Shown: positions 46,509 through 54,628 of the stretch, piece after piece
Numbering within the stretch: the stretch's first letter is position 1
Layout: each line of letters begins with the position of its first letter
Source: Gracilimonas sp046602855
GTDB taxonomy: Bacteria; Bacteroidota; Rhodothermia; Balneolales; Balneolaceae
DNA: 64,000 nt
Reading direction: 5' to 3'
Assembly (NCBI RefSeq): GCF_046602855.1
Contig: NZ_JBKINJ010000001.1
Location: forward strand, 744,001 to 808,000
The notes under the pieces: generated by a model
What the model saw: the letters and a program-made list of their open reading frames with translations, nothing else
What the model was told of the DNA's origin: nothing
The model's database searches: none
Position numbers and translations under genes: made by a program

Positions 46509-48044
46509 ATGTCAGACCAACTTTTAAACAAAAGACCACGTCTCAGTTTTTGGGAGATCTGGAATATGAGTTTTGGCTTCCTTGGAATACAGTTTGGTTT
46601 TGCCTTGCAAAACGCCAACGTGAGCCGAATTTTTGAGACACTGGGTGCCAATGTTGATGATATCCCCATTTTGTGGATCGCTGCCCCGTTAACGGGTTTA
46701 GTGGTCCAGCCGATCATTGGGTATTTCAGTGACCGTACTTGGACAAGTCTTGGCAGGCGGCGACCCTATTTCTTGTTTGGTGCTATAGCAGCCTCGATCG
46801 CTTTGATCATTATGCCTAATTCTCCGGTACTTTGGGTAGCTGCCGGTATGCTATGGATCATGGATGCTTCCATTAATATTTCCATGGAGCCATTTCGCGC
46901 ATTTGTGGGAGATATGTTGCCATCGGAACAGCGAACCAAAGGTTTTGCCATGCAGAGTTTCTTTATAGGAACCGGGGCAGTAGTTGCGTCAGCTTTACCG
47001 TGGGTACTGACTAATTGGTTTGATGTTGCAAATACGGCACCCGAAGGAATCATCCCTCCATCGGTAAAATGGTCGTTCTATCTGGGTGCTATTGCTTTTT
47101 TGGGTGCTGTGTTATGGACTGTGGTCAAAACCAAGGAATACTCGCCTGAGCAGCTTAAAGCCTTTGAAGATGCTGAAAAAGAAGAGATAGAAGATAAAAA
47201 TGCTCTTCGTGAAGTTCCCATCGAAGCAGGTGATGGCCAAAAAAAGGTAGTTCTGGGCATCCTGTTTGCCATATTTGGAGTCGTCACAACGTGGCTTACC
47301 TATCATTATGGCTTGGATAAGGAAGTATACGTAGCAACCGGCGGTTTGGCGGTAGTTGGATTGGTGATGATGGTCGCCGGTTTGTTGCAAAAATCCGGTA
47401 AGACAGAACAGGGTCTTGTTGTGGTAATGCATGATTTTATCCACATGCCGAAGACTATGAAGCAGCTTGCTTTGGTTCAGTTCTTTTCTTGGTTTGCACT
47501 TTTTGCAATGTGGATATATACAACGTCTGCAGTTACTGCCCACATTTATGGGGCTATAGACACGACATCTGCTCTATACAATGAAGGGGCCGACTGGGTA
47601 GGGTTGATGTTCGGCGTTTACAATGGTGTTGCAGCCATTGTAGCTTTTGGGCTTGCTCCTATGGCAAAACTATTAAGTCGTAAATGGGTTCATGCCATAT
47701 CACTTATGTTAGGCGGTGCAGGTCTAATTATGATCTACTTCATCTCAGATCCAATTTTGATGATCTTTTCCATGGTCGGAGTCGGTATTGCCTGGGCATC
47801 TATCCTTGCTATGCCTTATGCCATTTTAGCCGGGTCCATACCTTCGAATAAGATGGGTTTATACATGGGTATCTTTAACTTTTTTATTGTACTTCCTCAG
47901 CTTATAGCTGCTACGGTTCTCGGTTTTGTGACCCGCACTTACTTCGGCGGTGAAGCAGTTTATGCTTTGGTGCTTGGCGGGATCGTGTTATTCATTGCGG
48001 CGGCCACTATGTATTTTGTGGATGACGTTGACGCAGTAGATTGA
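46509..48044 (+). CDS. MFS sugar transporter (maltodextrin/disaccharide type)
   Basis: 511 residues with 12 membrane helices. The loop 2-3 motif GYFSDRTWTSLGRRRPYFLFG (near 73-93) is that of the SLC45/GPH-like MFS sugar porters used for maltose and sucrose. A charged loop (about 215-245) separates the two halves. It is the inner-membrane uptake step for sugars released in the periplasm. It begins 168 bases after the third GH13 gene, with a hairpin between, and the fourth GH13 gene follows 10 bases later. Confidence 0.85.
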   Translation: MSDQLLNKRPRLSFWEIWNMSFGFLGIQFGFALQNANVSRIFETLGANVDDIPILWIAAPLTGLVVQPIIGYFSDRTWTSLGRRRPYFLFGAIAASIALIIMPNSPVLWVAAGMLWIMDASINISMEPFRAFVGDMLPSEQRTKGFAMQSFFIGTGAVVASALPWVLTNWFDVANTAPEGIIPPSVKWSFYLGAIAFLGAVLWTVVKTKEYSPEQLKAFEDAEKEEIEDKNALREVPIEAGDGQKKVVLGILFAIFGVVTTWLTYHYGLDKEVYVATGGLAVVGLVMMVAGLLQKSGKTEQGLVVVMHDFIHMPKTMKQLALVQFFSWFALFAMWIYTTSAVTAHIYGAIDTTSALYNEGADWVGLMFGVYNGVAAIVAFGLAPMAKLLSRKWVHAISLMLGGAGLIMIYFISDPILMIFSMVGVGIAWASILAMPYAILAGSIPSNKMGLYMGIFNFFIVLPQLIAATVLGFVTRTYFGGEAVYALVLGGIVLFIAAATMYFVDDVDAVD

Positions 48045-48054
48045 TCGGAGTTAC

Positions 48055-49833
48055 ATGATACACAATGGTTTACTCTCACTTTCAGTTATACTGTTGATCA
48101 TAACCCAGGCTTGTACAAGCCCTGAAATAGGATCAGATTCATATAATGCCCCGGAATGGGCTGAGGGAATTGTTTGGTATCAAATATTTCCGGAGCGTTT
48201 TAGGGATGGAGATCCCGGCAATCAACCTGACCGAAAGAGAGCAAGGGGACCGGAAGGATGGGAGATTACTGAATGGACTCAGGATTGGTATAAACGAGAT
48301 CTGTGGGAGAGAGAGCACACAGATGACTTCTATGCCGTTGTAAGAGAGAGAAGATACGGGGGAGACCTTCAGGGTGTGATCGATAAGCTTGATTATCTTA
48401 AAGAATTGGGATTGGGTGCTATTTATTTCAATCCGGTATTTGATGCACAATCTATGCATAAATACGATGCCTCATATTATCATCATATTGATAGAAACTT
48501 TGGTCCTGATCCGGATGGAGATGTGGGCCGGTTTAAGGCAGAAGATCCGGCTGATGCTTCGACGTGGGAATGGACCTCAGCGGATTCACTCTTTCTTCAG
48601 TTGATTGATGAAGCTCATGACCGAGACTTGAAAGTGATCATAGATGGAGTTTGGAATCACACGGGAACAGAGTTCTGGGCTTTTCAGGATCTTGTAGAGA
48701 ATCAAGAAGAATCCGCTTATAAAGACTGGTATGTCGTGAATTCTTTTGATGATCCTGCTACTCCTGATACCAACGAATTTGATTATGAAGGGTGGTGGGG
48801 CTTCAAAGGACTGCCGGTATTTCAAGAAGAAAATGGGACACTCGTTAAGCCGATTCGCAACCACATTTTTGCTGTGACCAGGCGGTGGATGGATCCTAAT
48901 GGCGATGGCGATCCCTCTGATGGCATAGACGGTTGGCGTCTGGATGTGGCAGAAGAACTAGGAATAAATTTTTGGATTGAATGGCATGAATTGGTCAGAA
49001 ATCTGAATCCGGAAGCTGTCACCGTTGCTGAGATCTGGACAGAGAATGCCAAAGAATATATTTCCGGCGGCCTATTTACTACTGTGATGAACTACCGCTT
49101 CGCCTACGCAGCCAAAGATTTTCTGATCGATGATAAGATCAATACCGAAGAATTTGCAGATCGCCTGATACAGATAGAAAAGGATTATCCGAAGGGTGCG
49201 GGATATGTACTTCAAAACCTGATGGACAGTCACGATACAGCTCGATTGGCTTCTTTTACTGTAAATCAGGGAGTTGAGTATGAAGGAGAGAGTCACCCCA
49301 GAGATGGCTTCAAAGTTCGTAAACCCAATGAAAAAGAACGCAAGCTTCAGAAATTGGTAGCATTGTTCCAGTTTAGCTGGAAAGGAGCACCGATGATCTA
49401 CTATGGAACCGAAAGCGGGATGTGGGGTGCGGATGACCCCGACGACCGAAAACCTATGGTATGGGAAGACATGGAGTATGAACCTGAGACTCATCATCCT
49501 TTTGGAGATGATAGGCCGGCTGATAGCAATAATTTTGACCTTGAATTATTTGAGTATTATAAAAAACTCATTGAGCTTAGAAATTCTTCTGATGCTCTGA
49601 AATACGGTGAGGCAAAAATTTTATTCGACGATCCGGAAAAAAAGCTTGTGATCTTTGTACGAAAATCTGCCGGTGAGGAGATCATTGTAATATTAAACCG
49701 TTCTGAGTTTGAACAAGAAGCAGATCTTTCAGAATACATTAAAGAAAAGTCAGTTGAGAATATAATTGATGGGATCTCCTATACGACTTCATCTATCAAA
49801 ATTAAACCAATTTCAGGCCTCATATTGAAGTAG
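48055..49833 (+). CDS. GH13 cyclomaltodextrinase/neopullulanase-like lipoprotein
   Basis: 592 residues. Lipoprotein signal ending ITQAC (Cys near 20). The barrel starts WAEGIVWYQIFPERFRDGDP, typical of the neopullulanase/SusA-like group, and has the NPVFDAQSMHKYDASYYHHID block. Catalytic Asp297 (GWRLDVAEE), Glu326 (VAEIWTENA) and Asp394 (DSHDTARL) are intact. It lacks the N-terminal dimerisation domain of cytoplasmic cyclomaltodextrinases. It probably trims imported oligosaccharides in the periplasm. Confidence 0.88.
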   Translation: MIHNGLLSLSVILLIITQACTSPEIGSDSYNAPEWAEGIVWYQIFPERFRDGDPGNQPDRKRARGPEGWEITEWTQDWYKRDLWEREHTDDFYAVVRERRYGGDLQGVIDKLDYLKELGLGAIYFNPVFDAQSMHKYDASYYHHIDRNFGPDPDGDVGRFKAEDPADASTWEWTSADSLFLQLIDEAHDRDLKVIIDGVWNHTGTEFWAFQDLVENQEESAYKDWYVVNSFDDPATPDTNEFDYEGWWGFKGLPVFQEENGTLVKPIRNHIFAVTRRWMDPNGDGDPSDGIDGWRLDVAEELGINFWIEWHELVRNLNPEAVTVAEIWTENAKEYISGGLFTTVMNYRFAYAAKDFLIDDKINTEEFADRLIQIEKDYPKGAGYVLQNLMDSHDTARLASFTVNQGVEYEGESHPRDGFKVRKPNEKERKLQKLVALFQFSWKGAPMIYYGTESGMWGADDPDDRKPMVWEDMEYEPETHHPFGDDRPADSNNFDLELFEYYKKLIELRNSSDALKYGEAKILFDDPEKKLVIFVRKSAGEEIIVILNRSEFEQEADLSEYIKEKSVENIIDGISYTTSSIKIKPISGLILK

Positions 49834-49863
49834 AAACTTCTCTATCTTCAAAACAAAAAATTT

Positions 49864-50391
49864 ATGCGCCTCAAACAAGAGCAGTTTGTACCGTTCATGA
49901 TCACTGTTGGTGTGATCACAATGTTGGTTATTATATACTCGTCTTTTCATTTTAATAACAAGCGACAAGAACGCTTCAGGGAGAATCTTGTTGAATCAGA
50001 TTCATTGACTATCAAGTACATGAGATTGGTTGGAGAAGCTGATTCACTGAGTATAAGTGATATGAAGGGAAAAAAATCAGTTTTGGTATTTTGGGCCAGC
50101 TGGTCAGAAAAATCAGAGCTGATGCTGGGAGAGATCGAAAAGACACAATTTGAATCAGACTCGCTGCAGGTGATCGCTGCTTTAGTGAAAGACGCTGAGG
50201 AATCTCTGCCGGATGATAAAACCTTCCCTACTTTCTTTTATACTGATGGGACAGAACTGTTCAATGACCTTAAAGTGCCAGGTTACCCAAGCTATATCTT
50301 ATTTGATGAGAACTCTGAGGTGATCAATGCACAGGTAGGTTATAAAAAGGGGGTAGGGTACGATTCTCTGAAAGTATATTTAAATGACTGA
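49864..50391 (+). CDS. membrane-anchored thioredoxin-fold protein
   Basis: 175 residues: one N-terminal membrane helix (about 11-28), then a TlpA/redoxin-like fold with VLVFWASWSEKSELMLGEI (about 76-94). The usual WCxxC active site is replaced by WSEKS, so it has no redox cysteines and probably is not a disulfide reductase. The conserved cis-Pro region VPGYPSYILFD (about 138-148) is kept. It overlaps the next gene by eight bases and starts 30 bases after the last starch enzyme. Confidence 0.75.
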   Translation: MRLKQEQFVPFMITVGVITMLVIIYSSFHFNNKRQERFRENLVESDSLTIKYMRLVGEADSLSISDMKGKKSVLVFWASWSEKSELMLGEIEKTQFESDSLQVIAALVKDAEESLPDDKTFPTFFYTDGTELFNDLKVPGYPSYILFDENSEVINAQVGYKKGVGYDSLKVYLND

Positions 50392-51238
50392 TAACGGTTA
50401 CATATCATTGAACGGATCTTTGATCAATAGCGATGAGGCTTCTGTTTCTCCTCTAAACCGTGGTATGATGTATGGTGACGGCTGTTTTGAAACACTGAAA
50501 AGCTATAATGGCAGGTTTCTGAAGTGGGAAGAACACTTTGACAGATTAAAAGAAGGGTTGGCGTATTTAGGCATGCATTCACCCATAGATTCAGCAGAAC
50601 TGAAAAAAGAAGTCTCAGACCTTCTTGGTACAAATAACTTGAGTTCAGAAGAATCCATGGTTCGTATTCAGTTTTGGCGAGAGGGCAGGCGGGGTTATAA
50701 AAGTTCATCCTCAAAAACATTCAGAATGATTCAGGTAAATTCATATACCCGATCTTCTGAGCCGTTGGATCTGCTCACAGCAAAAACGCGATGTATCCCT
50801 TCAGAAGCTCTAGAAAGAAAATATAAGCTGACTAATGGCTTGAACTACATCAAAGCCGCTCAGGAGGCTGACAGGCATCAGAAAGACGATGCCGTGATGC
50901 TTACCGTTAATGGCCTTGTAAGTGAAACTACTATTGCGAATCTGTTTTGGATGAAAGATGGAATTATCCATACACCATCAGAAGAGTGTGATCTGCTGCC
51001 TGGCATTACCAGAGGTAGTATAATTAGTATCTTACAGGAAAGAGGAATCAATATTCAAATAGGAAAGTTTGAACCTAAGTCAATTTATGAGGCTGAAGCA
51101 GCTTTCTGCACCAATTCACTTATCGAGATCAGAGAGATAAGAGCTGTTGATGATATTCAATTCAAAACAGGACAAAAGCCCTTTGAAGAAATTCTTGAGT
51201 TATATGAGAAGTATAAGCAAGAGGAGCTTAGAAAATGA
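50384..51238 (+). CDS. pabC: aminotransferase class IV, likely 4-amino-4-deoxychorismate lyase
   Basis: 284 residues of fold-type IV PLP enzyme. It has the opening LNRGMMYGDGCFETLK (about 25-40), the catalytic lysine region NGLNYIKAAQEADRH (about 147-161) and the VNGLVSETTIANLFW stretch. Branched-chain and D-amino acid aminotransferases share the fold. The overlap with folC (ATGA) and the role of PabC in making 4-aminobenzoate for folate favour the lyase; this is inference from context. Confidence 0.75.
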   Translation: MTDNGYISLNGSLINSDEASVSPLNRGMMYGDGCFETLKSYNGRFLKWEEHFDRLKEGLAYLGMHSPIDSAELKKEVSDLLGTNNLSSEESMVRIQFWREGRRGYKSSSSKTFRMIQVNSYTRSSEPLDLLTAKTRCIPSEALERKYKLTNGLNYIKAAQEADRHQKDDAVMLTVNGLVSETTIANLFWMKDGIIHTPSEECDLLPGITRGSIISILQERGINIQIGKFEPKSIYEAEAAFCTNSLIEIREIRAVDDIQFKTGQKPFEEILELYEKYKQEELRK

Positions 51239-52488
51239 GTAAGTTCAGTAGTATTGAGCAGGTTTGGACTTTTATAGAACGGATACCAAAATTTGAGAAT
51301 TCAGGAGCCGCCGCTGCGAACTTTTCCCTTGATACCATTCTCGCTTTTCTGGATGAAATGGGAAATCCACACTATGATCTGCCGGCTATTCACATTGCAG
51401 GAACGAATGGGAAGGGTACAACAGGTTATTTACTTGAAAAAGTATATTCGGAAGCAGGCTACAAAACAGGTTTATTTACCTCACCACATCTCTTTCGATA
51501 TAATGAGCGGATCAGGATAAACAAGGAAGAGATCCCCGATAAAGACCTCATGGATTTTTTCAATAGATGGGATGATCTTCTTCATAAAATGAAGCTCAGT
51601 TATTTTGAGATCAGTACCGTTATTGCTTTTTGGTATTTTAAAAAGCGAGATGTGGATATTGCTATCATTGAGACAGGTCTGGGTGGAAGACTTGATTCCA
51701 CAAACATCATTCAGCCGTTGTTGTCTATCATAACAAGTATTGGCCTTGATCATCAGGATATTCTGGGAGAAACCGTGGAGGAGATCGCACTAGAAAAAGC
51801 CGGGATCATAAAGAAGCATACACCGGTTGTTTTAGGAAATATGCCCTCGGCGGCCTTGCGGGTTTGTGAGCAGTTTGCTGATGAAATGAAAGCACCCGTT
51901 TCTTACGCAACATCAGTACATCCTGAATGGAATGAGGAAGTTATTACGCTCAATAAAAAGGGTTTAAAACTTAATACTGTTTTTAGGGAGTCCGTAAATA
52001 AATGGAATGTTGCTATTGTTTGGCAAAGCGTGATGACTCTGGATGGCAGATTTCCCGTACCGGATCTAGTATTCAAAAATGCAGTTGAAGATTTCAAAGG
52101 AGCGCCCGGTCGGTTCGAGAAGATACACCCGAATTACGATTGGTACTTTAGCGGTTCACATAACAAAGACGCTCTTTTATCGTCCATAGAGGCAGTTAAA
52201 CAGCTGAAATCACTTGAAGATACAGTGTTGGTTTTTTCGGCGATGAAGGATAAGGTCAACCCTGATTTCCTACATGTACTCAGTGATTTTGGACATAGGT
52301 ATTTTGTGGAACAAGCAGGTGATAGGGCAGCAAAATATAAGGATATACATAAGCAGATCAGTGTTGAAATGATGGACGAAACGAACGCAGGAATTATTTT
52401 AAATGAATTGAAGTCTGAGTTAGTAATTTTTATGGGAAGTTTTTACTTTTATCCTATCGTTAAGCGATGGACAAGAAACGTACCATAA
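51235..52488 (+). CDS. folC: folylpolyglutamate synthase / dihydrofolate synthase
   Basis: 417 residues, Mur-ligase-like ATP-dependent enzyme that adds glutamate to folates or dihydropteroate. The P-loop HIAGTNGKGTTGYLLEKV (about 58-75), the SPHLFRYNERIRIN segment (about 83-96) and ETGLGGRLDSTN (about 145) are clear. The start overlaps the upstream lyase gene by four bases, so both folate enzymes are co-translated. Confidence 0.93.
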   Translation: MSKFSSIEQVWTFIERIPKFENSGAAAANFSLDTILAFLDEMGNPHYDLPAIHIAGTNGKGTTGYLLEKVYSEAGYKTGLFTSPHLFRYNERIRINKEEIPDKDLMDFFNRWDDLLHKMKLSYFEISTVIAFWYFKKRDVDIAIIETGLGGRLDSTNIIQPLLSIITSIGLDHQDILGETVEEIALEKAGIIKKHTPVVLGNMPSAALRVCEQFADEMKAPVSYATSVHPEWNEEVITLNKKGLKLNTVFRESVNKWNVAIVWQSVMTLDGRFPVPDLVFKNAVEDFKGAPGRFEKIHPNYDWYFSGSHNKDALLSSIEAVKQLKSLEDTVLVFSAMKDKVNPDFLHVLSDFGHRYFVEQAGDRAAKYKDIHKQISVEMMDETNAGIILNELKSELVIFMGSFYFYPIVKRWTRNVP

Positions 52489-52607
52489 CTATCATCGCTA
52501 TTATCCTTACCTGATTGAATATCCTTTATAGCCGCTTTGAATGACAGACGGCACGATGTTCACCCCAAAATTCAGTAAGAATCATATATTTATAACAGCC
52601 ACATTTT

Positions 52608-54149
52608 ATGTCAGATAATCAAACTGCCGGAATCTCGGCCGGGGAGTTAGAATCCTTAGAGGGGAAAAAGCTTCACGAATTACAGACGATTGCAAAATCC
52701 ATTGGTATCAAAAGGGTTACCGGTATTCGAAAAGTACATCTTATCGAGAGTATTCGTGAAAAAGCAAACGAATTGAAAAACTCCGACTCTTCAGATGCTA
52801 AGACAGACAATCAAAAAAATGATTCCACTCAAAAGGATTCAGAAATGAAATCCTATGGAAGTCAGGATCATATTGTGTCTTATAAGAAAAAGGACGAGAG
52901 CAAGGATAAAAAATCGAATAGGAAGCATCAGCACAAGAATAAAAAACGCAGACCCGGACATGAGCATAATAAATTGCCAGAGTCTGATGCTAATACCTTA
53001 GCGGAAAGGATCAAAGAACTTGAACCTGATCTGGGACCTTATCTCTTTAATGAAGGTACATTGGAGATACTGCCTGATGGCTATGGATTCCTTCGTTCAG
53101 TAAATTACAACTATAAAGCAAGTCCGGATGATATCTATGTATCACCATCACAGATCAAGCGCTTTCGTTTAAAGCAGGGAGATTGCGTGATCGGTGTGAT
53201 ACGTCCGCCTAAAGTAGGTGAACGGTACTTTGCTTTGCTTCGTATTGAAGGTGTGAACGGGCGTATTCCGCACGATATGGATAATCGGCAGGATTTTGAA
53301 GATCTGCTTCCGGTTCACCCTGACCAGCGCTTTCGTCTTGAGTTTGATCCGAAAGAACATACTACCCGTATCATCGATCTCTTTGCTCCTGTTGGAAAAG
53401 GACAGAGGGGATTGATAGTGGCACAGCCGAAAACAGGTAAGACTACAATTTTGCGTAACATAGCTAATGCAGTTGCTGCAAACCATCCTGATACTAAGAT
53501 CCTGATCGTGCTTGTAGATGAGCGTCCTGAGGAAGTAACAGAAATGGAGCGAACGGTTAAAAATGCGGAAGTGGTAGCATCCACTTTTGATGAAAAACCT
53601 GAAAATCACATCGGTCTGGCAGAGATCGTTTTTGAAAAGGCAAAACGACTGGTAGAAAGTGGACATGATGTATTAATGCTCATGGATTCCATCACCAGAC
53701 TTGCCAGAGCCTATAATGTTGTGGCTTCAAACAAGGGACGTACAATGAGTGGTGGGGTAGATTCAGAAGCACTCAAGGCACCCCGACAGTTGTTCAGTTC
53801 CGCACGTAATATTGAGAATGGTGGCTCGCTTACCATAATGGCCACGGCTCTTATTGATACCGGTTCACGCATGGATGACGTGATATTTGAGGAATTCAAG
53901 GGTACCGGTAATATGGAAATTTATCTGGATCGAAGAATATCAGAACGACGATTGTATCCTGCCATCGATATCTTCAGAAGTGGAACCCGACGTGAGGAAC
54001 TCTTAGTCTCTGAAGCTGAACGTGAAAAAGTAGTCTTGCTTCGCCGTTATCTGACGAATATGAGTCCGTATGAAGCCATGGACTTCCTGCTCGAGAAGAT
54101 AAAAGGCACTAAGAACAATGAAGAATTCCTGATATCTATGAATAAATAA
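52608..54149 (+). CDS. rho: transcription termination factor Rho
   Basis: 513 residues. Rho N-terminal helix domain (about 12-50), a basic, low-complexity insert rich in Lys, Asp and Ser (about 58-125) as in many Bacteroidota, the RNA-binding cold-shock-like domain (about 145-225, EGTLEILPDGYGFLR) and the hexameric ATPase with P-loop GLIVAQPKTGKTTIL (about 267-281) and the VLMLMDSITRLARAYN block. It uses ATP to pull RNA away from polymerase. A hairpin terminator follows its stop. Confidence 0.98.
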   Translation: MSDNQTAGISAGELESLEGKKLHELQTIAKSIGIKRVTGIRKVHLIESIREKANELKNSDSSDAKTDNQKNDSTQKDSEMKSYGSQDHIVSYKKKDESKDKKSNRKHQHKNKKRRPGHEHNKLPESDANTLAERIKELEPDLGPYLFNEGTLEILPDGYGFLRSVNYNYKASPDDIYVSPSQIKRFRLKQGDCVIGVIRPPKVGERYFALLRIEGVNGRIPHDMDNRQDFEDLLPVHPDQRFRLEFDPKEHTTRIIDLFAPVGKGQRGLIVAQPKTGKTTILRNIANAVAANHPDTKILIVLVDERPEEVTEMERTVKNAEVVASTFDEKPENHIGLAEIVFEKAKRLVESGHDVLMLMDSITRLARAYNVVASNKGRTMSGGVDSEALKAPRQLFSSARNIENGGSLTIMATALIDTGSRMDDVIFEEFKGTGNMEIYLDRRISERRLYPAIDIFRSGTRREELLVSEAEREKVVLLRRYLTNMSPYEAMDFLLEKIKGTKNNEEFLISMNK

Positions 54150-54182
54150 TAAGAACTGAGTATTGGTTCTTACTTATTTTTT
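54150..54182 (+). terminator. intrinsic terminator of rho
   Basis: TAAGAAC (54150-54156) pairs with GTTCTTA (54166-54172), followed by a T-run at 54178-54182. It overlaps the stop codon of the convergent NlpE-like gene. Confidence 0.55.
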
Positions 54183-54607
54183 GTGAGGATGTACTTATCT
54201 GCTAAGTCTCCGGTGATCTGGTTTCCATTCATATCCAGTTTCACAAGATAGTTCTCGCCGACAAAAAACTGATTAGGTTTTTCTGCGTTATTCAAGGTAA
54301 TAGTGCTGCCCGACTCATTCCAGCTAAACGAACCGGATGCAAAGACTACATCAGATTCTCCATCATACTCATACACACCGGTTTGTTCGTAGCGGCCGTC
54401 ATTTTTCAAAACGATTTCCATTTTGATGGTTCTGCAGGAAGCACAGGGTGGTATGCCGGAATAAGTGCCGGCCCAATCCAAGGAATTTTGCGAACTATGA
54501 CCATCAGGCACAGTTGTCTGTATTTTTGTTCCGGTGTTTGCTTGCTGGTTCTTTTCTATACAGCCGGTTAATGTGAGGCAAAGTATTAGCAGCGAAAATC
54601 TTTTCAT
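54170..54607 (-). CDS. NlpE-like envelope lipoprotein
   Basis: 145 residues. Lipoprotein signal MKRFSLLILCLTLTGC, then a single eight-stranded domain of the NlpE N-terminal family with the CASCRTIKMEIVLKNDGRYE motif (about 57-76). The CxxC pair is the one linked to copper or redox sensing in NlpE. Length fits the N-terminal domain alone. It lies 21 bases after a TonB-dependent receptor gene on the same strand. Confidence 0.8.
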   Translation of the reverse strand: MKRFSLLILCLTLTGCIEKNQQANTGTKIQTTVPDGHSSQNSLDWAGTYSGIPPCASCRTIKMEIVLKNDGRYEQTGVYEYDGESDVVFASGSFSWNESGSTITLNNAEKPNQFFVGENYLVKLDMNGNQITGDLADKYILTKNK

Positions 54608-54628
54608 AAGGGTGATCTTACTGAGTGG

